This document shows, piece after piece, positions 7,147-14,802 of a stretch of DNA of 14,802 nucleotides. The notes beneath the pieces were generated by a model. That model saw only the letters and a program-made list of their open reading frames with translations, had not been told where the DNA came from and ran no database searches. This stretch comes from an uncultured Actinomycetes bacterium (lineage in GTDB: Bacteria; Actinomycetota; Actinomycetes; Nanopelagicales; Nanopelagicaceae). Location of the stretch: positions 1 through 14,802 of the forward strand of contig CAIUSQ010000230.1 of NCBI GenBank assembly GCA_903901905.1. The letters are read 5' to 3'. Made by a program: the position numbers and the translations under genes. Positions within the stretch are counted from its first letter, which is position 1. Every line of letters begins with the position of its first letter.

Positions 7147-10100
7147 TTAGCCAAGTTGATTAAGGGCCTCAACGACCCAGGCCAGAAGAGAAGTATCCAC
7201 TATTTCTGGAGCGTTCGCAGACGGGTTCCAGACCGCTGCTTTGGGTAAGGCAACCAATACGGTGTTTGTGGTGGCCTTATAAATAGATCCGGGATACATA
7301 CGTGCCAATCGAAGCTGCTTTGATTCCGGTAAAACTAAAGGGGAAAGCCGCAAAAGTTTTCCTTGCACAACAACTTCAGTTAACTTCAAAACTTTGGCCT
7401 GTGCCCGCAAAGATGCAACGCCAAGTAAAGACTTTGCTTCCTCTGGAAGTGCTCCAAAGCGATCTAGGAGTTCAGATTCGATTGAATTTACATCCTCTGC
7501 AGATTTAACGTCAGCCAATCTTCTATAGAGATCTAACCGCAAACGCTCACCAGGCACATACTGCGTTGAAAGATGTGCATTTATTGGCAGTTCAACTTTG
7601 CACTCTAAAATTTTCTCCTCAGTTTCGATAATTCCAGATTTGTATTCTTGAACGGCTTCTCCGACCATTCTCATGTATAAATCGAAACCAACATCTGCAA
7701 TATGGCCAGACTGTTCACCACCTAAAAGATTTCCTGCTCCCCGAATCTCTAAATCCTTTAATGCAACCCGCATTCCCGAACCTAAGTCAGTGTTTGTTGC
7801 AATTGTTGTTAAACGATCGTGCGCTAACTCTGAAAGTGGCTCTTCGGCAGAGTATAAAAAATATGCATAGGCTCTTTCTCGGCCTCTACCAACCCGACCT
7901 CGAATTTGATGAAGCTGTGAAAGTCCAAATCGATCAGCTCTTTCAACAATTAAAGTATTTGCATTCTGAATATCCAAGCCACTCTCCACAATTGTTGTAC
8001 AAACTAAAAGATCGAAATCACGGTTCCAAAACGCCAGAATGACATCTTCTAACTCACCTTCTGACATTTGGCCATGAGCCACACGAATACGCGCTTCAGG
8101 TACCAACTCTTTTAAGTGAACCGCAGTTCGATCGATACTTTCAACACGATTATGTAGATAAAAAATCTGACCATCTCGTAAGAGTTCACGATGAATAGCC
8201 GCAGCAATCTGAGCATCCTCTGCTGGACCAACGTAAGTCAAAATAGGATGACGCTCTTCAGGAGGTGTTGTTATCGTAGACATCTCGCGAATTCCAGTTA
8301 CTGCCATCTCTAATGTGCGCGGAATAGGTGTGGCTGACATGGCTAAAACATCGACTGTAGTCCGTAGTTTTTTTAAAGACTCTTTTTGTTCAACACCGAA
8401 GCGTTGTTCTTCATCAACGACTACAAGTCCAAGATCTTTAAACTGCACATCATTTGAGAGAATTCGATGAGTTCCAATGACAACATCAACACTGCCTGCT
8501 GCTAACGCCGTGAGTATCTCTTTACTTTCTTTGACTGAATTAAAGCGTGATAAACCTGCTACTTTTATTGGAAATCCAGAGTATCTTTCTGCAAAAGTTT
8601 TACTGTGTTGTTGAACTAGAAGAGTTGTTGGAACCAATATTGCAACTTGTTTTCCATCTTGTACTGCTTTGAATGCAGCACGGATTGCTATCTCAGTTTT
8701 TCCATATCCCACATCACCACAGATAATGCGATCCATCGGATATGGCCGCTCCATATCAGCTTTGACTTCATCGATAGTTGAAAGTTGATCTGGAGTTTCA
8801 ATATAGGAAAATGAATCTTCTAACTCTCTCTGCCACGGTGTATCTGGTGAGAATGCGAATCCAGGTGAACTTGTTCGCGCTGCATACAGTCTTATTAATT
8901 CTCCCGCAATTTGGCGAACGGCTTTGCGTGCTCGGCCCTTTGCTTTTTGCCATTCACCACTTCCGATTCGGTGGACAGTTGGAGCCTCGCCACCGACATA
9001 TTTCGAGACTTGCTCCAAAGTATCTGTTGGAACAAATATTCGGTCACCAGGATGACCCCGTTTTGCTGAGGCGTATTCAATTATTAAATACTCACGGGTT
9101 ATTCCGGCAACAGTTCGTTGCATCAATTCAACATAGCGACCAATTCCATGTTGTTCATGGACAATAAAATCGCCAGCTTTAAGTTCTAGAGGATCAATTG
9201 CTTTCTTTCGCTTCGTTGGTAATCGCTCGCTATCTTTTACGCTGCCTTTACTCCCAGTTAAATCTCTTTCGGTCATGAAAAAGATCTGATCGGATTCACT
9301 TTCAAAACCATGAGTAATGACAGAAGTAGTGAGGTTAATACTTCCTTTAAGGGGCATATCATCTAGTTTTTCGATGATTTTTACAGGTAGATCAGCTCCT
9401 CGAAATATTCCGGCATAACGCTCTAACATTCCATGGCCATGGGTGGCAAAAACAACTCTTTGATTCTTCTCAATAGCCTGTCGAAGTACCTCTATTGTTC
9501 TTTCGATATCACCACGCATCGGATCAATCGGGCTGTAGTCAAGAAAATCTGTTCCTTCAACTAAATCACTTCCATATGAGCTGAGTTCTGCTCGAGTTAA
9601 TTTCTTGTTAGTGATCTCTTCCTCTAACTCTTCCCAAGATATATATGTTTCTAATCCATGATGAATTGGAGCCATAGCTCCTAGTGCAGCATTAGACCAA
9701 GATGCATTGAGAAATTCTTCATTTGTTGCCAACAAATCATTTGCTCTAGATGCAATCCGTTGCTGGTCGATAAAGACTATCTCGGTATCGGCAGTAACCC
9801 TCGATAACAATGTTTCAGTCTTTTCAATAAGTAAAGGTATGAGGGATTCCATGCCTTCAAAAGTGATTCCTTCACTTATTTTGTCCAGCATCTCTTCTGC
9901 GCCCGGATATTTACTCTTGGCTTTTAATGCACGCTTTTTTACATCATCTGTCAGTAAAAGTTCCCGGCAGGCAAATATGGCGATGCTGCCCTCTACCGGC
10001 TTTAATGTTCGTTGATCAGAGGTTTCAAAATAACTGAGATCTTCTATCTCATCACCAAAAAAATCTATTCGGATTGGGTAATTGCTCAGTGGTAAAAAGA

Positions 10101-10599
10101 GATCAACAATTCCACCACGGACTGCAAACTCCCCGCGACGCTCCACTAAATCAGTTCTTGTATATGCAAGTGAGGATAAATGTCGGATCAGTTCTTCTAG
10201 GCTTTGTTCTTGTCCTACTTGAAGTTTTAAAACTGGACTTGAACCTAAATCGCTGATGATCCGATGTATGACACCTCTGACCGGAGTCACAATAATTGGA
10301 TGCACTTTTTGTTTTTCCTTGAGTGCATATAGAGATTGAATTCTCAATGCCACAGTGTCACTGCGTGGACTCAATCTCTCATGAGGCAAAGTCTCCCAGG
10401 CAGGAAACTCAATAACATTGTCATGTATCTCTCGAAGTTCATTTACTAAATCTTCACTGCTTCGGCTTGAACTTGTAACCACTAGTAATGGATGTGTCTT
10501 TGCACGTGCCGCTAAAAGAAATGCAAATGTAGATGAAGGACCAACAACATGCTGCGCACTGCTTGGTTGTAGCGAAAGCATGGGAATTAGTCCGCGCAC
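7147..10599 (-). CDS. mfd: Transcription-repair coupling factor Mfd
   Basis: 1150 aa, full length. ATP-driven translocase that pushes RNA polymerase stalled at DNA lesions off the template and recruits UvrA for nucleotide excision repair. Domains in order: UvrB-like N-terminal modules (1-~300, including [17 protein letters not shown]), the RNA-polymerase-interacting CarD-like domain beginning [14 protein letters not shown] at residue 476, and the helicase/translocase core. The core has Walker A GDVGYGKT (628-635), Walker B DEEQ (729-732), motif [11 protein letters not shown] and motif [11 protein letters not shown] (from Gln898). A C-terminal UvrA-binding/regulatory domain ends the protein. 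The start is a GTG preceded by GGAGG at a 6-nt spacing; a downstream ATG six codons in is less supported. It is first in the leftward gene string and divergent from ppc. Confidence 0.97.
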   Translation of the reverse strand: MRGLIPMLSLQPSSAQHVVGPSSTFAFLLAARAKTHPLLVVTSSSRSSEDLVNELREIHDNVIEFPAWETLPHERLSPRSDTVALRIQSLYALKEKQKVHPIIVTPVRGVIHRIISDLGSSPVLKLQVGQEQSLEELIRHLSSLAYTRTDLVERRGEFAVRGGIVDLFLPLSNYPIRIDFFGDEIEDLSYFETSDQRTLKPVEGSIAIFACRELLLTDDVKKRALKAKSKYPGAEEMLDKISEGITFEGMESLIPLLIEKTETLLSRVTADTEIVFIDQQRIASRANDLLATNEEFLNASWSNAALGAMAPIHHGLETYISWEELEEEITNKKLTRAELSSYGSDLVEGTDFLDYSPIDPMRGDIERTIEVLRQAIEKNQRVVFATHGHGMLERYAGIFRGADLPVKIIEKLDDMPLKGSINLTTSVITHGFESESDQIFFMTERDLTGSKGSVKDSERLPTKRKKAIDPLELKAGDFIVHEQHGIGRYVELMQRTVAGITREYLIIEYASAKRGHPGDRIFVPTDTLEQVSKYVGGEAPTVHRIGSGEWQKAKGRARKAVRQIAGELIRLYAARTSSPGFAFSPDTPWQRELEDSFSYIETPDQLSTIDEVKADMERPYPMDRIICGDVGYGKTEIAIRAAFKAVQDGKQVAILVPTTLLVQQHSKTFAERYSGFPIKVAGLSRFNSVKESKEILTALAAGSVDVVIGTHRILSNDVQFKDLGLVVVDEEQRFGVEQKESLKKLRTTVDVLAMSATPIPRTLEMAVTGIREMSTITTPPEERHPILTYVGPAEDAQIAAAIHRELLRDGQIFYLHNRVESIDRTAVHLKELVPEARIRVAHGQMSEGELEDVILAFWNRDFDLLVCTTIVESGLDIQNANTLIVERADRFGLSQLHQIRGRVGRGRERAYAYFLYSAEEPLSELAHDRLTTIATNTDLGSGMRVALKDLEIRGAGNLLGGEQSGHIADVGFDLYMRMVGEAVQEYKSGIIETEEKILECKVELPINAHLSTQYVPGERLRLDLYRRLADVKSAEDVNSIESELLDRFGALPEEAKSLLGVASLRAQAKVLKLTEVVVQGKLLRLSPLVLPESKQLRLARMYPGSIYKATTNTVLVALPKAAVWNPSANAPEIVDTSLLAWVVEALNQLG

Positions 10600-10634
10600 T
10601 TGCTGCCTCCAATGCCATAAGGCCCCAACTTCTA

Positions 10635-10654
10635 ACTACCCAGGGTTGGGTAGT
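10635..10654. promoter_or_regulatory. Perfect palindrome in the mfd-ppc divergent intergenic region
   Basis: Arms ACTACCCA and TGGGTAGT (8 bp, perfect) flank the 4-base centre GGGT. The palindrome lies 35 bases upstream of the mfd GTG and 69 bases upstream of the ppc ATG. It is a plausible operator for a dimeric regulator or a hairpin in the mfd leader. There is no T-tract, so a terminator is unlikely. I cannot assign convincing -35/-10 boxes for either gene here. Confidence 0.45.
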
Positions 10655-10723
10655 AAAAAGGGGGCTAACAAGGCAGATTCTATTTGTTTTGAGCCCTGAA
10701 GACATACCTGAGATGATTCGGTA

Positions 10724-13432
10724 ATGAGCCACAGCAAAATTGCCGATGATGATGCTGGATTGCGTAGTGATGTACGGCAGTTGGCAGATCTTTTGGGGCA
10801 AACATTGGTTCGTCAAGAAGGTCCAGCACTCTTCGAACTTGTTGAAGCAGTTCGCAAATCTGTGCGTGAGGGCTCTAGCCAAGAGGTTTTAGCAAACATA
10901 ACTGATGTGGAGTCAGTACAACTAGCGAGAGCTTTTAGTACCTACTTTAATTTAGCAAATGTTGCTGAACAGATTCACCGTGCACGAGTTCTTTCTCTTT
11001 CTCGCGCAACAGGAGGTTCCTGGCTTGTGCGGGCAGTTGATCGAATTGAAGAGGCGCTCTCACAACAGGTCCCTGGACATCAACTCAATAAAGAAGAGAT
11101 AACACGGTGGGTAAGTGAAATGTCCGTACGTCCAGTTTTTACTGCCCATCCAACAGAGGCAGCGCGCCGTTCGGTACTTAAAAAACTAGGAGCGATTGCA
11201 GATTTATTAAATGTCCCGGAAAGTCCATCGCAGCAAGATCGGCTTGCAGAAAACATTGATTTACTGTGGCAGACAGATGAGCTTCGTTTAGGACAGCCTG
11301 AGCCTTTAGATGAGGCATTAAACGCTCTGTACTATCTTGATGACTTATTTACTCAAACTGTTCCAGAGGTTTTGAATGATTTAGCGAAAGAGCTAAAGCG
11401 AATTGATGTCGTTTTACCTGTAACTGCTCGGCCACTATCTTTTGGCAACTGGATCGGTGGGGATCGAGACGGTAATCCAAACATTACTGCTGAAATAACA
11501 ACTAAGGCCATGGTTTTACAAGTTGGCCATTCCATACGAGTAACAATCGCTGCAATGAACGAGCTTCGCCAAATGTTGTCTGTTTCAACCAACATAGTTG
11601 GTGCAACTCCAGAGCTTTCAGCATCAGTTGAAAAAGACATCAGAAATATTCCAGAGTTTGAACCTAGGTTTTTGCGTCTAAATGCTGAAGAACCATATCG
11701 ACTGAAGGCAACGGCAATTGTGCATCGTTTAGCATTTACCCGCGATCGACATACAGTAGGAGCTCCTCATGTTCCAAATCGTGATTATGAAAACACAGCT
11801 GAACTACTTGCTGACTTAGTCTTGATGCGAGATTCATTATTGGCACATCGCGGAGAGCTGATAGCCACGGGCTTACTTGAGCGAACAATTCGCACGGTCG
11901 CAGCCTTTGGAATAACCCATGCAACTATGGACATTCGCGAGCACTCCGATGCTCATCACAACCTTTTAAATCAGGTATTAGGAATACAGGGATACCTCGG
12001 TAAATCTCATGACGAAAAATATGAACTTCTAACTAAAATGATTGCAGAAAACACTTCCTTTGATATTTCAACTCTAGATGCTTCAGGAAAAAGAGTTTTT
12101 GATACCTTCGTTGCAATAAACGATTTAATCGACCGATTTGGTCCTGAATCGATTGAAACTTACATCGTCTCAATGACTAAAGGAGCCGATGATTTAATCG
12201 CACCAATCGTTATCGCACAACAAGCAGGCTTAGTCTCACTCAAAGACAAAAAGGTAAGAATTGGATTTGCACCACTATTAGAAACTGTTGCTGAGCTTCG
12301 ATCATCAGGTGAGATCTTAGATAAACTTTTAAGTAATCCGACATACCGTCAACTGGTTGCATTACGGGGAGACAAGCAAGAAGTAATGCTCGGCTACTCG
12401 GACTCAAACAAAGATGCAGGAATTGCAACAAGCCAGTGGGAGATCCATCGCGCACAACGATCTCTGCGAGATGTAGCTAAAAAGCACGGAGTAAGACTTT
12501 GTTTATTCCATGGTCGTGGTGGCTCGGTTGGTCGAGGTGGCGGACCAACTTATGACGCGCTCATTGCACTGCCTTGGGGATCTGTTGATGGTGCAATAAA
12601 AATGACCGAGCAAGGTGAAGTAATCAGCGATAAATATGCTCTTGCATCACTTGCTAGAGAGAACATTGAATTAACTCTTGCCGCATCATTAGAAGCAACA
12701 GTTTTAAATCGTGGTCCAAGGCAGAGCAAAGATGAGTTAACTGCGTGGGGAGATTGCATGCAGTTAGTCAGTGATGCATCCTTTAAGCAGTACCGAACTT
12801 TGATTGAAAAACCAGATCTTCCAGCATATTTTTATGCTTCCACCCCAGTTGAGCAGTTAGGGGAAATGTTCTTGGGTTCAAGGCCATCACGTCGCCCAGA
12901 TGCTTCAAGTGGTTTAGATTCTTTGCGAGCTATCCCGTGGGTCTTTGGATGGACTCAGTCACGTCAGATTGTTCCGGGCTGGTTTGGTGTTGGAACAGGG
13001 TTAAAGGCTGCGCGAGAGGCTGGTCACTCAAAACTATTAAAGAAAATGCTCAAAGAGTGGCACTTCTTTACTACTTTCATAAGTAATGTTGAGATGACGC
13101 TAGCAAAAACTGATTTGGAACTCGCTCAGCGATATGTAGATGCATTAGTTCCAAAAGAACTTCATCACTTCTTGGATGAGATCAAAAGTGAGTTCGATCT
13201 AACCGTTTTAGAGATTCTGAAGTTAACGGGAGAAAAGACACTGCTTGGAGATCAAGAGATTTTGGCGCGAACTTTACAAGTGCGTGATGCTTATCTTTCT
13301 CCCATTCATCTGCTTCAGATCAATCTTTTAAAGCGTGTGCGCGAAGCAGATAGCGCTGTGGATCCAGTTTTGCGCCGAGCATTACTACTCACAATTAACG
13401 GTGTGGCAGCAGGCCTTCGTAATACTGGCTGA
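10724..13432 (+). CDS. ppc: Phosphoenolpyruvate carboxylase
   Basis: 902 aa, normal for bacterial PEPC. Carboxylates PEP with bicarbonate to oxaloacetate, an anaplerotic feed of the TCA cycle. All signatures are present: VFTAHPTEAARR with catalytic His142, GNWIGGDRDGNPNIT, the substrate-site MLGYSDSNKDAGIATS with Lys563, the FHGRGGSVGRGGGP loop (595-608) containing catalytic Arg, AIPWVFGWTQSR, and the canonical C-terminal ...NTG. The ATG at 10724 is preceded only by a weak purine stretch (GAGATG). It is the only long plus-strand gene in the window, divergent from mfd and convergent with pth. It competes with pyruvate kinase for the PEP produced by enolase. Allosteric control by aspartate or acetyl-CoA is usual in the family but not readable here. 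Confidence 0.98.
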   Translation: MSHSKIADDDAGLRSDVRQLADLLGQTLVRQEGPALFELVEAVRKSVREGSSQEVLANITDVESVQLARAFSTYFNLANVAEQIHRARVLSLSRATGGSWLVRAVDRIEEALSQQVPGHQLNKEEITRWVSEMSVRPVFTAHPTEAARRSVLKKLGAIADLLNVPESPSQQDRLAENIDLLWQTDELRLGQPEPLDEALNALYYLDDLFTQTVPEVLNDLAKELKRIDVVLPVTARPLSFGNWIGGDRDGNPNITAEITTKAMVLQVGHSIRVTIAAMNELRQMLSVSTNIVGATPELSASVEKDIRNIPEFEPRFLRLNAEEPYRLKATAIVHRLAFTRDRHTVGAPHVPNRDYENTAELLADLVLMRDSLLAHRGELIATGLLERTIRTVAAFGITHATMDIREHSDAHHNLLNQVLGIQGYLGKSHDEKYELLTKMIAENTSFDISTLDASGKRVFDTFVAINDLIDRFGPESIETYIVSMTKGADDLIAPIVIAQQAGLVSLKDKKVRIGFAPLLETVAELRSSGEILDKLLSNPTYRQLVALRGDKQEVMLGYSDSNKDAGIATSQWEIHRAQRSLRDVAKKHGVRLCLFHGRGGSVGRGGGPTYDALIALPWGSVDGAIKMTEQGEVISDKYALASLARENIELTLAASLEATVLNRGPRQSKDELTAWGDCMQLVSDASFKQYRTLIEKPDLPAYFYASTPVEQLGEMFLGSRPSRRPDASSGLDSLRAIPWVFGWTQSRQIVPGWFGVGTGLKAAREAGHSKLLKKMLKEWHFFTTFISNVEMTLAKTDLELAQRYVDALVPKELHHFLDEIKSEFDLTVLEILKLTGEKTLLGDQEILARTLQVRDAYLSPIHLLQINLLKRVREADSAVDPVLRRALLLTINGVAAGLRNTG

Positions 13433-13436
13433 TGAG

Positions 13437-13458
13437 TTAAGAGTAGGAAACTCTTTAA
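13437..13458. terminator. Possible bidirectional terminator between ppc and pth
   Basis: Inverted repeat AAGAGT (13439-13444) / ACTCTT (13450-13455) with the 5-base loop AGGAA, extended outward by TTA/TAA with one unpaired base. It lies in the 22-base gap of two convergent genes and overlaps the pth stop. The stem is AT-rich and lacks a clear T-tract on either side, so efficiency is doubtful. Confidence 0.4.
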
Positions 13459-14030
13459 ATATTGAAATTTTGCTGAGTTAATTCAAGCCCGTCATTTATA
13501 AGTGATTCAACAGCATCGGCTGAGCGAGAAATAAATTCGCCAAGCTCTTTTTGCTCAACTTTTGAGAATGCCTTAAGTACAAAATCTGCCGGGTCTTGTT
13601 CGCCCATGGGACGTCCAATACCGAGGCGAATTCGGTAGTACTCGGCTGTACCAAAAGCTGATGTCATTGACTTTAAACCGTTATGGCCATTGTCTCCGCC
13701 TGCAATCTTGGTACGGATTGCAGCAAAAGGAATATCTAACTCATCATGCAAGGCGATAATATTATTTGGTTCAACTGAGTAGAAGTTTGCAAGGGCCTTG
13801 ATTGGTCCACCAGTTTCATTCATGTAACTCTTTGATTTTCCAAGAATTATTGAATGAGAATCTGCGCCAACTCCCAATTTATAGGCAGCAATTTCAGTGC
13901 GAGATTTGTGTGAAGAAAGTTTGACGGAATGCCGCTTGGCTAATTCGTCGATAACCATTTGCCCAATGTTGTGACGGGTGGCAGCGTATTGATCTCCTGG
14001 ATTTCCCAGTCCAACTACCAACCACGTCAT
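13455..14030 (-). CDS. pth: Peptidyl-tRNA hydrolase
   Basis: 191 aa. Cleaves peptidyl-tRNA released by stalled or aborted ribosomes, recycling tRNA; cytosolic and essential in most bacteria. Catalytic residues are intact: Asn10 in GLGNPG, His20 in RHNIG, Asn71 in SYMNETG, Asp96 in HDELD and Asn117 in GHNGL. The family signature RLGIGRP follows. The ATG at 14030 begins MTWLVVGLGNPG directly. It lies 27 bases after the rplY stop, with a 12-bp palindrome (AGGCTTAAGCCT, 14045-14056) in the gap. The pairing rplY-pth is widely conserved and suggests cotranscription. Confidence 0.97.
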   Translation of the reverse strand: MTWLVVGLGNPGDQYAATRHNIGQMVIDELAKRHSVKLSSHKSRTEIAAYKLGVGADSHSIILGKSKSYMNETGGPIKALANFYSVEPNNIIALHDELDIPFAAIRTKIAGGDNGHNGLKSMTSAFGTAEYYRIRLGIGRPMGEQDPADFVLKAFSKVEQKELGEFISRSADAVESLINDGLELTQQNFNI

Positions 14031-14057
14031 AACAAGAAAGTCTAAGGCTTAAGCCTG

Positions 14058-14681
14058 TTACTTATCGGTCTTTTCTGCTTCTGGTGTCTCTGCAGGTGCT
14101 GCTCCATCTGCTGCAGGTGCTGCTACAACTTCTTCAACAACGGCAGTTGACTTCTCAGATACGTGAATGACGATCATCTTAGGATCAGAAGCAAGTTCAA
14201 CACCAGCTGGCAACTTCACATCTGCTGCATACTTTGAAGATCCAGATGCAAGTCCTTCGATGTTGATTTCAAGGAAGTTTGGAATTGAAGCTGCATCAAC
14301 TCGAACATCGATTGTGTTGTGAACATGCTCAAGAATTCCATCACGATCGTGCTCACCAATTGAGTGAACTGGAACAGATACAACAACTTTTTCACCACGA
14401 CGTACCAGTACAAGGTCGATGTGCTCAAGGATCTGCTTTAGCGGATCGCGAACAATTGCTTTTGGAAGAGTTAGTTCGCTCTTTCCATCAATAGAGATAT
14501 CAAGAAGAACGTTTGCTTGCTTTAGGGCAACGCCAATTTCTTTTGCTGGAAGTGTGATGTGTTGTGGCTTCTCACCGTGACCGTAGATAACTGCAGGAAC
14601 TAAACCATCGCGACGTGCGCGACGTGATGCACCTTTACCGAATTCGGTACGTAGGGTGCCGTTGATCTTAATTTCTGCCAT
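14058..14681 (-). CDS. rplY: 50S ribosomal protein L25/general stress protein Ctc
   Basis: 207 aa, the long CTC/TL5 form. The N-terminal L25 domain binds 5S rRNA; its basic stretch GKGASRRARRDGLVPAVIYG (16-35) is the family signature. A C-terminal beta-rich domain of the TL5/CTC type follows, with SIPNFLEINIEGLASGSS and KLPAGVELASDPKMIVIHV. The protein ends in an acidic Ala/Pro/Glu-rich low-complexity tail from about residue 180 (AAPAADGAAPAETPEAEKTDK region), a feature of many actinobacterial L25 proteins. A strong GAGGAG ribosome binding site precedes the ATG at 14681 by ~9 nt, as expected of a highly expressed gene. The 121 bases upstream to the window end show no gene and presumably hold its leader and promoter. 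Confidence 0.96.
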   Translation of the reverse strand: MAEIKINGTLRTEFGKGASRRARRDGLVPAVIYGHGEKPQHITLPAKEIGVALKQANVLLDISIDGKSELTLPKAIVRDPLKQILEHIDLVLVRRGEKVVVSVPVHSIGEHDRDGILEHVHNTIDVRVDAASIPNFLEINIEGLASGSSKYAADVKLPAGVELASDPKMIVIHVSEKSTAVVEEVVAAPAADGAAPAETPEAEKTDK

Positions 14682-14802
14682 TTTTACTTCTCCTCATTAC
14701 TCCGGTTACTTCGGTTTGAACACAAAGTTCCAGCAGGAGAAAAATCTCTTACCCGTCGATCACGGAAAGCTATTCGCTACCCTCGCCGGAACAGAGCAAA
14801 CA

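Noticed and set aside
14045..14056. Perfect 12-bp palindrome AGGCTTAAGCCT between rplY and pth
   Set aside because: A zero-loop palindrome gives only a 4-bp stem in RNA and no T-tract follows. A 12-bp palindrome is plausible by chance, so it is noted within the pth entry only.
14762..14802. Possible C-terminal tail of an upstream gene (a short minus-strand frame ending at a TAG around 14779)
   Set aside because: Only about seven residues would be in the window. In an actinobacterium prs could lie here, but that is too little sequence to support a call.

Overview
The window looks like a chromosomal segment of a low-GC actinobacterium, probably a freshwater planktonic (acI / Nanopelagicales-type) lineage. 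The actinobacterial signal is the gene order ppx/gppA - DUF501 - divIC/ftsB - eno - mazG - SurA-like lipoprotein - mfd, together with many GTG starts. The AT-rich composition and compact spacing suggest a streamlined freshwater lineage. That taxonomic placement is inference and was not checked by any search.

Layout. Positions 1-211 hold the N-terminal end of a secreted protein on the minus strand. Positions 334-2585 are the most interesting part. A tRNA-Leu(UAA) gene lies at 2510-2585 on the minus strand. A decayed copy of its 3' end lies at 334-369 in the same orientation. Between the two copies are a small secreted protein and a secreted N,N-dimethylformamidase-like protein, probably one operon. 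Such an arrangement is expected of a small genomic island inserted into the 3' end of a tRNA gene. A third tRNA piece, resembling the 5' half of the same tRNA but inverted, lies inside the segment at 2304-2331.

Positions 2683-10599 are a conserved minus-strand housekeeping block. Transcription runs leftward from mfd (transcription-coupled repair) through a SurA-like lipoprotein and mazG (nucleotide pool cleaning), then eno (glycolysis), divIC (septum), DUF501 and ppx (polyphosphate/ppGpp). Genes overlap or are separated by a few bases, except that eno has its own recognisable promoter overlapping the mazG stop. The ppc gene (anaplerotic CO2 fixation) is divergent from mfd across a 124-base gap that contains a 20-bp palindrome. 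It converges on pth and rplY (peptidyl-tRNA hydrolase and ribosomal protein L25), which lie together on the minus strand. The last ~120 bases hold only the rplY leader.

The housekeeping part is ordinary. Novelty is concentrated in the tRNA-anchored segment. No integrase, transposase, CRISPR array or toxin-antitoxin pair is visible.
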